A DNA stretch of 64,000 nt from an uncultured Lachnospiraceae bacterium (GCA_910578645.1 CAJTQI010000011.1:32249-96248); one strand, 5' to 3'; shown: positions 27,045-35,802, counted from the first letter of the stretch. Notes: a model not told the origin generated them from the sequence alone. Made by a program: numbers and translations.

Positions 27045-27277
27045 GCAATTCTCCTGTCCCGTGTAATTTATCTGTCCGTATCTCCTCCCATATCTTCTTC
27101 TACTATCATCCGGGCAGTCTATAGAGCCATATATCCAGCGACATTTCACCCACATGTCACAGTCTAACCCCTGTGCGCCGGCACATCCGTTTCCATACAA
27201 AGTATTTCTTTGTAGTATACAAATATGCCAAATCAATTAAGACATGAAAGTTTATACAGATGATTATAAAACATCCC

Positions 27278-27321
27278 TGCATCAAAATTGCATCATATAT
27301 GCATCATAGTTGCATCATCTT
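27278..27321. repeat. Four tandem 11-bp repeats upstream of the deacetylase gene
   Basis: TGCATCAAAAT, TGCATCATATA, TGCATCATAGT and TGCATCATCTT follow without gaps at an 11-bp period, about one helical turn. They lie about 235 bp upstream of the deacetylase start and just before a TATAAT-like hexamer on the minus strand (near 27266). A phased protein-binding array is possible. Confidence 0.75.
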
Positions 27322-27354
27322 CCTGTTCCATGCACAACATAGCCCACCGCCGTG

Positions 27355-28014
27355 TCAGTTTACGGGGGCGCCGATATACACCTTTTCCCCTGATTCTGTA
27401 AAATAACACCTTCCCTGGTACAATCCCGCCATGTAAAGCCTTGTTACAATCTCCCGCATACGCCCGTCAAGCACATGGTAGCAATCGGCATCCGTCCATG
27501 GAAGTCCTTCAACATACTCTCTCTGCCGCTCATTCAGCGCCTCAAGCATCAAGGACATCCTTGTCTGGTCTTTTCTGTCAAGCAAACCGAATTCACAGGA
27601 CGCATAGGCGCTTTTTTCTCCGCACAGGCTGCATTTATATGCCAGATAGTTCCCAAAGCTGCCATCTTTTTCCTCTCTGTAATGCCTTTCTATCCAGCGA
27701 ACCGGCAATGCGCCGTTCTCCGTGGCGGGTATCAGTCTGAAACTGGCCCTGCCATACTTATCATGTTCTACCACATAGTCCGCCTTGCCACACCGCTGCG
27801 CACTCCCCGGCTCCTTCGTAAGTATTACTTGTGTTTGGGTTAAATGTTTCCATACTGCCGTTCTGATTTTCTCATATGGTGTCGGATAAGTGAGCCTCTC
27901 ACTGATTTGTTTCACCGTATAACCTAAATCTGCCAGATGTCGGATTGCTCCGCCACTGGCAGATTCAAATGTAAAATCAGATAAGGCGTCTCTAAAGAAA
28001 TCTTGTTTGGACAT
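27355..28014 (-). CDS. Conserved-looking protein of unknown function
   Basis: A 219-residue soluble protein I cannot assign. The first 60 residues are helical and include GGAIRHLADLGYTVKQISERL, which could form a helix-turn-helix. The central part has a CSLCG pair and the rest is basic and aromatic. The start at 28014 is preferred because GGAGAAGG precedes it. It lies between the hybrid kinase and the deacetylase, about 50 bp after the kinase, and may be co-transcribed with it. Confidence 0.65.
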   Translation of the reverse strand: MSKQDFFRDALSDFTFESASGGAIRHLADLGYTVKQISERLTYPTPYEKIRTAVWKHLTQTQVILTKEPGSAQRCGKADYVVEHDKYGRASFRLIPATENGALPVRWIERHYREEKDGSFGNYLAYKCSLCGEKSAYASCEFGLLDRKDQTRMSLMLEALNERQREYVEGLPWTDADCYHVLDGRMREIVTRLYMAGLYQGRCYFTESGEKVYIGAPVN

Positions 28015-28063
28015 AACCTTCTCCATCGGTAAATAATCTATATTATATATAGTATATCACACC

Positions 28064-30691
28064 TTATATTATCTCCCTGTAACCTGACAGGGTCCACAGT
28101 AGTTTCTCCATATCAAGCGGCTTAGTCAAATGGCCGTCCATACCTGCCGCCCTCGTCTTCATAATATCTTCTTCGTATACATCCGCCGTCATCGCAAGGA
28201 TTGGTATGCTGCGGGCGTCCTCCCTGTCCATCTGCCTGATTTTATCCGCTGCAACAAGCCCGTCCATCACCGGCATATGGACATCCATCAGTATCACGTC
28301 AAAAGTACCTGCCGGGCTGCCTGCAAAGGCATCCACTGCCTCCTGTCCATTCTCCGCCGTCGTCACAACCGCTCCCTCTTCTTCCAGAACCGTCTTGGCT
28401 ATCTCCAAATTCAAATCCACATCATCCGCAAGCAAGATTTTCAGGCCCCGAATCTGCGTAGGCCGTGCCTCCTTCTGCACCACCGGATAAAACCGGGACA
28501 ATGTCTTAAACATCAAGTCCACGTCAATCGGCTTAGACAGATGGGCGTTCATGCCTGCCGCCTGGGTATTGCGTATATCTTCTTCATAGGCATTGGCAGT
28601 CATCGCAACAATCGGAATTGTCTTTGCGTCCGGTCTGTCCAACGCGCGGATTGTCTTGGTGGCGGTAATGCCATCCATCACCGGCATCATAATGTCCATA
28701 ATGATAATGTCGAAAGTACCCGCCGGATTATCCGCGAAAGCGTCCACTGCCTCCTGCCCGTTCATGGCCGGAGTGACTATCGCCCCCTCCTCCTCCAAAA
28801 TGCTCTGGGCTATCTCAAGATTCAGTTCAATATCTTCCACCAGGAGTGTTTTCATGCCTTTCAGATTTACATGCGTCTCTGCTTTGGCCTCGCTCAGCTT
28901 CGCTTCCTTGTCAATGTCAATCCAAAATTCCAGTATGAATGTAGTACCCTCATTCAACACGCTCTGCACTTCCACCGTACCGCCCATCATATCTACGAAC
29001 TTCTTCGTAATCGCCATACCAAGCCCGGTTCCTTTATAGGTCGTGCGCGTTCCGTCGTCTTCCTGTGAGAAAGCCTCAAAAAGATGGGGAATAAATTCTT
29101 TCTTCATTCCAATACCCGTATCGGCTAACTCAAACCGGAACAAAACCCTGTCATCCGTACTTCTGACTTCCCTGGCCCGAAAATAAATTTTCCCGCCATC
29201 CGGCGTAAACTTCACGGAATTGCCAAGAATATTGATGAAAACCTGACGCAGATGCAGCTCGTCACCAACTAATAATGGATGTTCAAATTCTCCAATCTCC
29301 TGAACCAATTCTATATCCCTTGTGGAAAGCTGCCCGCCGATGATAGAAGAACAGTTGTCAATACAAGTCCTGATATCAAAGCTCTCATAGTTTACTTTCG
29401 TTTTGCCCGATTCAATCCTGCTCATATCAAGCACATCATTGACAAGTCCCAACAGATGTTGGGAAGAGCCGCTGATTTTCTGCAGGCAGTCCAACACTTT
29501 CTCCTGGTTATCTATATGCTTCAAGGCAATATCCGTCATCCCCATAATCCCATTAATCGGTGTGCGGATATCATGGCTCATATGGGAAAGGAAATCACTC
29601 TTTGCCTGGTTCGCACTGTTTGCTTCCTCCGCCGCAGTCCTTAAAAGCTGATTCGCCTCTTCTTTCTGGCTTACCAAACGTTTGTTTGATTTAGAAATCA
29701 TCAGAATCACCACAATAACGGTCACCAATACAATGAAAACAGCCGAACAGATAATAAAAAATGAAGTGGTCTTATCCAACAATAACGCAGAACTTGCACC
29801 GAGCACCCGCGTCGGAACAAACAGGAGCACGCTCCAATCCTCCATATTAACCGAAGCATTGGCCACAAACCAATTCTCTTTGTTCCCTGCATTGTCCACA
29901 AACTCAAATTCCAAGGCTGAATTCTCGCCCTGTGCCAATTTTTGTTTCATTTCATCAAAAGTACTGCCATGGACAATCGTATATTTTTCAAACACGTCCA
30001 GGATATTCTGTCCCTCGATAAAGGGACTGTCATATGTATATCTGTACAGAAGTTCCCCATCTTCACCAACCAGATAAGTATAACACTGGTCACCATAACC
30101 TTTGACGGAAATCTTCTCTTGCATAGTATCCATGTCCACCGCCACCGCAAGATGTGTAATCTCACTACCGTCTCCAATCAAAATCGGGCTCTTCAACTTG
30201 TCTATAAACATAAAATATAAATTATTGTTTTTATGGGGAATCTCCGCTACGGCCTGTCGCTTACCGTCAGCCCCTACGTCCAGGAGCCCGGGTTGCATCA
30301 ATTGCCCGCCCTCGCGGTCTGAAGAAAAATAGTTGCCTTTTGTATCGAATACAACGACAAGAGAATTGTTACCGTCCATGAAATCCAACGCTGCCGCAGA
30401 TGCAAGCATGTCAAAAAGCTCTTCCTCCGAGTTCATTTCTTCGTCCCGCAGAATGTGCTCGCACGTATAGACCAACTGCCATGAATACCCCATTACATTG
30501 TCTATAATCTCCGCAGCTTTCTCCGTAAATTCCACAATATGGCTTTGACGCTCCACAAAAAGCTGTGTTTCAATAAAATCAAAATATTTCTTTGATACAA
30601 TTATCAAAACTACAATTGCGATTACAATAAATAACAAAGGAGCTTCCCGCAAGCTCTTTCTTTTGTCCAAAATAGTGTCCTTCTCTTTCAT
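28064..30691 (-). CDS. Hybrid sensor histidine kinase with two receiver domains
   Basis: An 875-residue membrane kinase. A membrane segment at about 18-34 and another at 312-336 bracket a Cache-like extracellular sensor. HisKA follows with the phospho-His in FLSHMSHDIRTPINGIMG near residue 370, then HATPase with N, G1 (LADTGIGM) and G2 (YKGTGLGMAI) boxes. Two receivers at the C-terminus have phospho-Asp in IIMDIMMPVMDG and VILMDVHMPVMDG and are very similar to each other, suggesting internal duplication. No Hpt domain or partner regulator is adjacent, so phosphate probably passes to a distant partner. Confidence 0.92.
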   Translation of the reverse strand: MKEKDTILDKRKSLREAPLLFIVIAIVVLIIVSKKYFDFIETQLFVERQSHIVEFTEKAAEIIDNVMGYSWQLVYTCEHILRDEEMNSEEELFDMLASAAALDFMDGNNSLVVVFDTKGNYFSSDREGGQLMQPGLLDVGADGKRQAVAEIPHKNNNLYFMFIDKLKSPILIGDGSEITHLAVAVDMDTMQEKISVKGYGDQCYTYLVGEDGELLYRYTYDSPFIEGQNILDVFEKYTIVHGSTFDEMKQKLAQGENSALEFEFVDNAGNKENWFVANASVNMEDWSVLLFVPTRVLGASSALLLDKTTSFFIICSAVFIVLVTVIVVILMISKSNKRLVSQKEEANQLLRTAAEEANSANQAKSDFLSHMSHDIRTPINGIMGMTDIALKHIDNQEKVLDCLQKISGSSQHLLGLVNDVLDMSRIESGKTKVNYESFDIRTCIDNCSSIIGGQLSTRDIELVQEIGEFEHPLLVGDELHLRQVFINILGNSVKFTPDGGKIYFRAREVRSTDDRVLFRFELADTGIGMKKEFIPHLFEAFSQEDDGTRTTYKGTGLGMAITKKFVDMMGGTVEVQSVLNEGTTFILEFWIDIDKEAKLSEAKAETHVNLKGMKTLLVEDIELNLEIAQSILEEEGAIVTPAMNGQEAVDAFADNPAGTFDIIIMDIMMPVMDGITATKTIRALDRPDAKTIPIVAMTANAYEEDIRNTQAAGMNAHLSKPIDVDLMFKTLSRFYPVVQKEARPTQIRGLKILLADDVDLNLEIAKTVLEEEGAVVTTAENGQEAVDAFAGSPAGTFDVILMDVHMPVMDGLVAADKIRQMDREDARSIPILAMTADVYEEDIMKTRAAGMDGHLTKPLDMEKLLWTLSGYREII

Positions 30692-30720
30692 GTAGATTCC
30701 TGTCCATAATTTTTTATTCC

Positions 30721-30762
30721 AAAAAAGACAGGCACCCAGATTAAACTTTGGAATGCCTATCT
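30721..30762 (-). terminator. Terminator-like hairpin in the kinase leader
   Basis: On the minus strand AGATAGGCA pairs with TGCCTGTCT and is followed by six T. It lies between the kinase promoter and the kinase ATG, so it could be the terminator of the upstream ptuAB genes or an attenuator in the kinase leader. Confidence 0.6.
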
Positions 30763-30776
30763 ATGGTTCTGTTATT

Positions 30777-30805
30777 ATTTTAACATATGGATTTTCAGTT
30801 GACAA
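30777..30805 (-). promoter_or_regulatory. Promoter of the hybrid kinase gene
   Basis: TTGTCA (30805-30800), a 17-base spacer and TAAAAT (30782-30777) on the minus strand, in the gap after ptuB. Confidence 0.6.
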
Positions 30806-30847
30806 TGGATTTTAAACTGGTTTAGCGCACCGCTTATACTCCATCGT

Positions 30848-31459
30848 TCATTCAAAAATCCCACGTTCATGAAAATACCGCACCATATCACAATACGGCT
30901 CTAACTCTCCTTTCTCATCCGGAAGAAGAAAGTATGTATATACCATATCTGCATTGTGATAGTCCACACATGTTTTATATTGTGCCCTTCTTGCCCTTTG
31001 AAGCTCATATGCATTCAAATTTAAAAGCTCACATGTATACCGGCCATCGTCTCCGATTCCTTCCATCTCTCCATTCGGATAAAATACAAACTTTTTTTCG
31101 CACTCTTCATCCAATGGCGATACAAATAAATTCTGGTCATAATCGTTTCCTTTTCTGGCTCCACACGTCGCATCCGTCTCCTCTGTTTTACATGATGCAA
31201 CCAAGTTATCATACTCCATGGATTCATCTGAGTATACACTCTGCGGCCTGATATGCTCATTTAGAGAATCATCTATTCCCACTTTTCGACAGCAATAAGC
31301 ACACAGGCCATACTGCGACTCCACCAAATACATACGCATCCTTCTGCGCAATTCGTTTCCTTCCGGCGTTTTCTTTAAATCAGCATAACACTGTCTTGGA
31401 TGTAATCGTTTGTATTCTATCCAAAAATCAGGTTCCTCCCGCCTGTCTATTTTTTTCAT
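30848..31459 (-). CDS. ptuB: PtuB-type HNH endonuclease of a Septu defence module
   Basis: A 203-residue HNH nuclease. It starts MKKIDRREEPDFW, has the zinc-finger pair CAYC, the HNH core NEHIRPQSVYSD, then NLVASCKT and CGARKGNDYD, matching the PtuB/TIGR02646 type. Its first 32 bases overlap the ATPase gene, and an AAGAGGAG site lies inside that gene. In known Septu systems PtuA and PtuB form a complex that degrades nucleic acid during phage infection. Assignment rests on motif pattern plus the gene pair, not on a search. Confidence 0.85.
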   Translation of the reverse strand: MKKIDRREEPDFWIEYKRLHPRQCYADLKKTPEGNELRRRMRMYLVESQYGLCAYCCRKVGIDDSLNEHIRPQSVYSDESMEYDNLVASCKTEETDATCGARKGNDYDQNLFVSPLDEECEKKFVFYPNGEMEGIGDDGRYTCELLNLNAYELQRARRAQYKTCVDYHNADMVYTYFLLPDEKGELEPYCDMVRYFHERGIFE

Positions 31460-32723
31460 CCAGTATTTTACTCCTCTTTAAAAATCCCTTGGCTATGATA
31501 TATTCTTCGTCCATCGTTCCGGAAATACCTTCTAGCCGTTCTAATAAGATTTCTGCATTATCATATTGTTTATTTGTAATAGAACGATTAATAGCATGAA
31601 TCAGTTCTTTGACCGCCATATTCTTGGAAGACGTATTCATATATTTTTCAAGAATCAAATTGCTGTCATAACCATCCATCCGTTCTATGGACTTAACTTC
31701 ACACTTGCCGCCATCTGCTTCCGAAAGGACGAAAATATTGTAACTATCGTCGCTCTCCCCTAAAATCTGCGGGGAATGTGTTGTGACAATAAATTGTATG
31801 TTAGGGAATATATCCCGCAATACCCCTAATACCCTTCTCTGCCATGAGGGATGCATATGAAGTTCAATTTCATCAATCAGCACAATGCCCTCACCCTCCA
31901 ATGGATTCTCCATATCCGGATTCGCAAGTGCCAGCCTTCTCGCCAAATCTCCAAACATGGCAAGCGTACACTTTTCCCCGTCGGACAGTAAATCAACCCT
32001 TATTTCCCTGCCAGACTTATCAACTACCATCCTGACCGGATTTCTCTTAACCCTTAAGTTCCTGACATTTCCAATCATCGCCTCTATCGCCCGACGGACG
32101 CATTTTAACAGCGGGTCGCTGTAAGAAAAATCCGATAATTCCCTGGCTTCAATTACTTCATTTGCCTCCTGGTCGCGGTACCATTCAAAAAACGTCCTGA
32201 AATCCAATTCATTTTCTATCGCCCTTTCTAAAGCAGACAATTTATCAAAATCATGTTTCTTTCTAATCCTGTCCGGAATGTCGAGAACAGAACGGTTTGT
32301 ACCATAATGTACAAAAACCGGCATGCTTTTCATTTCATCCCACAAAAAAAGACGCTCAAATGCTTCCGTAAATTCGGCGTAATAGCCACTATCATAAGAC
32401 AGCGTACTCCTTCTTTGATTTTTCTTTGTTTTCACATGGGTTCTGAGCAGTGGATAGATGTTCTTATCCATCTCAAATTTCCCTTGGATAACTAACTGTT
32501 CCTGCCCTACCGTAACCATCTCATCCGAAAATGACATAAATGCTTTTCCTTGCGCCGGATTTAGGCGATTAATCCATACCCGGTTCAAGAAATTAACCGC
32601 CGCAAGCACAGTTGACTTACCCGTTCCGTTAATACCAAAAATCACTGTGCTTTTGCCGCCTAATTTAAATTTTTGCGCTTCAAAAATTTTAAAATTATAT
32701 AAAGTTAACTCCTGTAACCGCAT
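31428..32723 (-). CDS. ptuA: PtuA-type AAA ATPase of a Septu defence module
   Basis: A 431-residue ABC/SMC-like AAA ATPase. Walker A is IFGINGTGKSTVLAAV near residue 30, a signature-like DLLSDGEKCTLAMFGDLARR lies near 245, and Walker B is GIVLIDEIELHMHPSWQRR near 290, followed by the switch His in ITTHSPQIL-type sequence (FIVTTHSPQILG). It has no TOPRIM domain, which separates it from OLD nucleases. The overlapping HNH gene makes this a Septu pair. It begins about 50 bp after the DUF1905 gene and may be read from the nan operon promoter. Confidence 0.85.
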   Translation of the reverse strand: MRLQELTLYNFKIFEAQKFKLGGKSTVIFGINGTGKSTVLAAVNFLNRVWINRLNPAQGKAFMSFSDEMVTVGQEQLVIQGKFEMDKNIYPLLRTHVKTKKNQRRSTLSYDSGYYAEFTEAFERLFLWDEMKSMPVFVHYGTNRSVLDIPDRIRKKHDFDKLSALERAIENELDFRTFFEWYRDQEANEVIEARELSDFSYSDPLLKCVRRAIEAMIGNVRNLRVKRNPVRMVVDKSGREIRVDLLSDGEKCTLAMFGDLARRLALANPDMENPLEGEGIVLIDEIELHMHPSWQRRVLGVLRDIFPNIQFIVTTHSPQILGESDDSYNIFVLSEADGGKCEVKSIERMDGYDSNLILEKYMNTSSKNMAVKELIHAINRSITNKQYDNAEILLERLEGISGTMDEEYIIAKGFLKRSKILDEKNRQAGGT

Positions 32724-32772
32724 CCTCCACCTGCCTCCACAATCTATTCTTCAAAATACAATCCTTCGCGCT

Positions 32773-33060
32773 TCACTCCCGTTCCTGCACGGTTATATGC
32801 ACGCTGTCTCCCGGCTGTTTGTCTATCTTGGCGCGGATGTCCTTGCGTATACCGATAATATAACAAATACTGCCATCCTCATTCTTAACGCCCATGTTGA
32901 CCACGCTGCCATCATAAGGTTCCCCGTCGAAGGTGGCATGTACCTTCACCCTGCCTTTGCCAAACTCCGCCCTGACGTCATAAGGAAAAACCACATAAGC
33001 GCCACCCTTGTGTGCTGCTTCATAAATCAAAGATTCATATTCATAAACCTTTCTCCCCAT
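32773..33060 (-). CDS. DUF1905-domain protein
   Basis: A 95-residue protein starting MGRKVYEYESLIYEA with AAGGAG upstream; the frame extends to 33111 but without a ribosome site there. It shows the compact beta-barrel pattern of DUF1905, including GAYVVFPYDVRAEFGKGRVKV, YDGSVVNMG and IGIRKDIRAKI. The function of the family is unknown. It lies between nanE and ptuA on the same strand. Confidence 0.8.
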   Translation of the reverse strand: MGRKVYEYESLIYEAAHKGGAYVVFPYDVRAEFGKGRVKVHATFDGEPYDGSVVNMGVKNEDGSICYIIGIRKDIRAKIDKQPGDSVHITVQERE

Positions 33061-33107
33061 TGTCGCGCTCCTTATATCTTTTGAAATAGTATGCCCAAAC
33101 ATCCTTC

Positions 33108-33800
33108 TCAAAAGTCCAACGCATCCGCAAAATCCTTGGTAATCAGTTGGGGCCTCGTGATGGCAGAACCTACCACCACGCTGAATGCGCCAAGCTCAAT
33201 CACTCTTCTTGCCTTCTTGGGCGTGTTGATATTCCCCTCCGCGATGACCCTGTGCTTGGCCTTGGCTACAATCTCTCTGATAATCCCGAAGTCATCTGCC
33301 TCAATCCTGTCGTCTTTGCTCTGCTGCGTGTAGCCAACCATCGTGGTTCCGATAAAATCAAACCCCAGTTCATCTGCATGGAGGGCCTCCTGCACTGTGG
33401 AACAGTCCGCCATCCATAACTGCCCGGGATATTTTTCTTTTATCCGGCCAAAAAAAGTATCAAGCGTGAGCCCTCCCGGCCGTATAGCTCCGGTCGCATC
33501 CAGTGCGATAATCTCCGCCCCTACTTCCATGAGCTCATCAACCTCTTTCATGGTAGGAGTTATGTAAACTTCACTATCCTTATAATCTCGCTTTACAATA
33601 CCAATCACAGGCAAATCCACCTGGGAACGGATTTCCAAAATATCTTCCTTCGTGTTCGCACGGATGCCCGCCGCCCCACCTTCCCTCGCCGCCAACGCCA
33701 TTCTTCCCATAATAAAAGAAGAATGCAGGGGCTCATTGGAAAGCGCCTGGCAGGATACAATCAATTTTCCTTTTAACTGTTCTGTCTTATCCTTTGTCAA
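33108..33800 (-). CDS. nanE: N-acetylmannosamine-6-phosphate 2-epimerase
   Basis: A 230-residue TIM-barrel epimerase converting ManNAc-6-phosphate to GlcNAc-6-phosphate in sialic acid breakdown. Family motifs are LIVSCQALSNEPLH at the start, GAAGIRANT, VIGIVKRDY, IIALDATGAIRPGG, WMADCST and VIAEGNINTP. The start codon is TTG with AAGGGCGG upstream. It follows the ROK kinase by 24 bp, giving the nanK-nanE order. No nanA lyase or sialidase is in the window, so the pair may process ManNAc from another source. Confidence 0.93.
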   Translation of the reverse strand: MTKDKTEQLKGKLIVSCQALSNEPLHSSFIMGRMALAAREGGAAGIRANTKEDILEIRSQVDLPVIGIVKRDYKDSEVYITPTMKEVDELMEVGAEIIALDATGAIRPGGLTLDTFFGRIKEKYPGQLWMADCSTVQEALHADELGFDFIGTTMVGYTQQSKDDRIEADDFGIIREIVAKAKHRVIAEGNINTPKKARRVIELGAFSVVVGSAITRPQLITKDFADALDF

Positions 33801-33824
33801 CTCTATCCGCCCTTTTCCTATATA

Positions 33825-34718
33825 TTATCTCTTCTGCACACCAATCAATTTTAACGCCTCTCTTGCCGCTCCAAACAGTCCGGCCAGATTGCCGAGCCTT
33901 GCCTGAGCAATTTCAACGTTTCCAAAAGAAGGCATAATCTGTTCTTTCAACTTCTTTCGTACTTCTCCTACCACATATTCCTGTTCCATAATACCGCCCC
34001 CGAGCACAATCAAGGAAGGATTAAAAATATGCACCAAAGTAACCAAGTCGTACACAATTTCCATAATCCATCTGTCTACCAGTTCCTTCACTTCCGGATT
34101 ATCCAGACGTGCAAATATTTCACGCCCGTTTTTGAACTCCGGAAACCGGCTGCTTACAAGTTTCACCAGGGCAGTGGCAGAGGCATATTTCTCGTAGCAT
34201 CCGCTAAACATGTCCGTCTTAGGCTCTCTGTCCTCAGGGTGGCTCACAATCCCGCCAAATTCTCCCGCAGAATACCCGGCTCCGTTATAGACTTCCCCGT
34301 CCATAATCACCGCACCGCCGATACCCGTCCCATAAGCCAGACACAGAAAGTCTTTGTGTCCTCTCCCTGCGCCGTAAAACGCTTCTCCAAGCGCCGCGCC
34401 GTTTACATCATTTAACACCGCCACAGGAACACGGAACGCCTGCCCGACGATTCCTCTTATGTCCGTCCCCGTGTATTTTGGCATATTGTGATTGGCATAC
34501 AAAATCCTTCCTTTGTCCGTGTCCACTTGTCCCGTGGTACTGATGCCTATCGCCTGGAAATCCTGGTATCCACTTAAAATTTCCACAACCGTCTGCATCA
34601 CATATACGCCGCCCCGACCAGCTCCGGTATCCGTCTCCCGGATTTCCCCGATGCTGTCGTCTTCCCATATTCCTGACTTGATACAAGTCCCTCCGATATC
34701 CACTACCGCTATCCGCAT
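33825..34718 (-). CDS. nanK: ROK-family kinase, probable N-acetylmannosamine kinase
   Basis: A 297-residue ROK sugar kinase. The phosphate motif is VVDIGGTCIKSGIW, the catalytic region has VLNDVNGAALGEA, and the ATP-site motif is LAYGTGIGGAVI. The usual ROK zinc cluster CxCGxxGC is absent: the region reads MFSGCYEKYASA, keeping only the final Cys. Adjacent nanE makes ManNAc the likely substrate. It has a near-consensus promoter and an AAGGAGAGG site and is the first gene of the nan-DUF1905-ptuAB run. Confidence 0.82.
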   Translation of the reverse strand: MRIAVVDIGGTCIKSGIWEDDSIGEIRETDTGAGRGGVYVMQTVVEILSGYQDFQAIGISTTGQVDTDKGRILYANHNMPKYTGTDIRGIVGQAFRVPVAVLNDVNGAALGEAFYGAGRGHKDFLCLAYGTGIGGAVIMDGEVYNGAGYSAGEFGGIVSHPEDREPKTDMFSGCYEKYASATALVKLVSSRFPEFKNGREIFARLDNPEVKELVDRWIMEIVYDLVTLVHIFNPSLIVLGGGIMEQEYVVGEVRKKLKEQIMPSFGNVEIAQARLGNLAGLFGAAREALKLIGVQKR

Positions 34719-34741
34719 ATCCTCTCCTTCATCCTGCGTAC

Positions 34742-34770
34742 ATTATATCATCCGTATATTTTCCGTACAA
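34742..34770 (-). promoter_or_regulatory. Promoter of the nanK operon
   Basis: TTGTAC (34770-34765), a 17-base spacer and TATAAT (34747-34742) on the minus strand, about 25 bp before the nanK ATG. Confidence 0.7.
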
Positions 34771-34774
34771 GCAC

Positions 34775-34795
34775 AAAACGGGCATAGCCCGTTTT
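34775..34795. terminator. Terminator before nanK
   Basis: A perfect 9-bp stem AAAACGGGC-ATA-GCCCGTTTT with T-tails on both strands; it ends the nifS-nifU-Rrf2 transcript. Confidence 0.8.
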
Positions 34796-34841
34796 ATCAA
34801 TTCATATTCAATAACCCTGCCGTCATGCAACGCTGCATCAA

Positions 34842-35310
34842 CTACTTTCCGTTAATCTTGCGCACCACCCTGCACGGATTTCCTACCGCCAACAAGTTGT
34901 CCGGAATATCCTTGGTGACCACGCTGCCCGTCCCAATCACCGAACCTTTTCCGATTGACACACCCGGCAGGGCAATGACACCGCCGCCGAGCCAGAACCC
35001 GTCTCCGATTTTGATAGGAAGCGCATATGTACGACAGAAATATTCTCCCGATTCAAAGTTCCACTCCAGCGTAAGGCGCTGGGCCAACTCCACCGGATGT
35101 GTCGCCGTATAAAGCTGCACGTTGGATGCAATCAACACGTTGCTGCCTATCTCAATCTTGTTACAATCCACGAAAGTACAGTTCATATTCACCGACACAT
35201 TGTCGCCCATATCAATATTGCACCCGTAATCGCAGATAAAAGGCTGTCCTACGGATACATTATGTCCGATTCTGCCAAAAAGTCTCTTCTTTCCTTTTAC
35301 GCCCCTGCGC
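34842..35310 (-). pseudogene. Sugar O-acetyltransferase, 5'-truncated
   Basis: The left-handed beta-helix part of a maltose/galactoside-type O-acetyltransferase is intact, from KKRLFGRIGHNVSVGQPF through YTATHPVE and FWLGGGVIALPGVSIGKGSVIGTGSVVTKDIP to the family end GNPCRVVRKINGK. The N-terminal Mac domain (about 55 residues) is missing. In its place the frame runs into the 3' end of the Rrf2 gene, and no ATG, GTG or TTG with a ribosome site lies near the domain start. A deletion joining the two genes is the simplest reading. Coupled translation from the Rrf2 stop cannot be ruled out. Confidence 0.65.
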
Positions 35311-35739
35311 TTCCTTATCCTCAGTAGCGCATGTATCCCTCCGAATGATGTCCGCAAGCGTTTTATTGTCAAAATAATCATTGACAAGCCTGTAAAATTC
35401 CACCCACACCGGATAAGTCCGGCATTCATAGGTTCTTTCACAGGGTTTAACGCCCTGTTCCAGACAGGTGACGGGAGCAAGGTCTCCCTCCGTCAAACGC
35501 AGAATATCGCCAAGCCTGCATTCCTCCGGCGGTTTTATAAGGCGGTATCCCCCTCCTTTTCCCTGCAGTCCCTCGATGATTCCGTTCTTAGATAAAACGG
35601 GGATAATGCGTTCCAAATATTTCAACGATATCCCTTGCCTTTCTGCAATCTCTTTCATGGGAACATATTCATTACCGGATTTCTCCGCAAGTTCGGCCAA
35701 CACACGAAGCGCGTACCGGCCTCTTGTTGAAATCATCAT
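35260..35739 (-). CDS. Rrf2/IscR-type regulator of the nifS-nifU operon
   Basis: A 159-residue Rrf2 regulator starting MMISTRGRYALRVLAELA, with helix-turn-helix around ISLKYLERIIPVL and wing GKGGGYRL. Three Cys (VTCLEQGVKPCERTYEC) fit [2Fe-2S] binding. The C-terminus after KTLADII is about 27 residues longer than usual and reads through acetyltransferase DNA in another frame (ending EETFWQNRT), so the tail is probably an artefact of the deletion next door. It follows nifU by 63 bp and likely represses nifS-nifU when cluster-loaded. Confidence 0.88.
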   Translation of the reverse strand: MMISTRGRYALRVLAELAEKSGNEYVPMKEIAERQGISLKYLERIIPVLSKNGIIEGLQGKGGGYRLIKPPEECRLGDILRLTEGDLAPVTCLEQGVKPCERTYECRTYPVWVEFYRLVNDYFDNKTLADIIRRDTCATEDKEAQGRKRKEETFWQNRT

Positions 35740-35802
35740 TGCCGTCACCTCTCTCCACAAGAAGTTATACTATAACCCGGACGGATAAATCAAGCAATTC
35801 TT

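Noticed and set aside
27278..27321. CRISPR-like array
   Set aside because: Repeat units are only 11 bp, contiguous and without spacers; not CRISPR.
31428..32723. OLD-family nuclease for the AAA ATPase
   Set aside because: No C-terminal TOPRIM domain and the HNH gene overlap fit Septu PtuA better.
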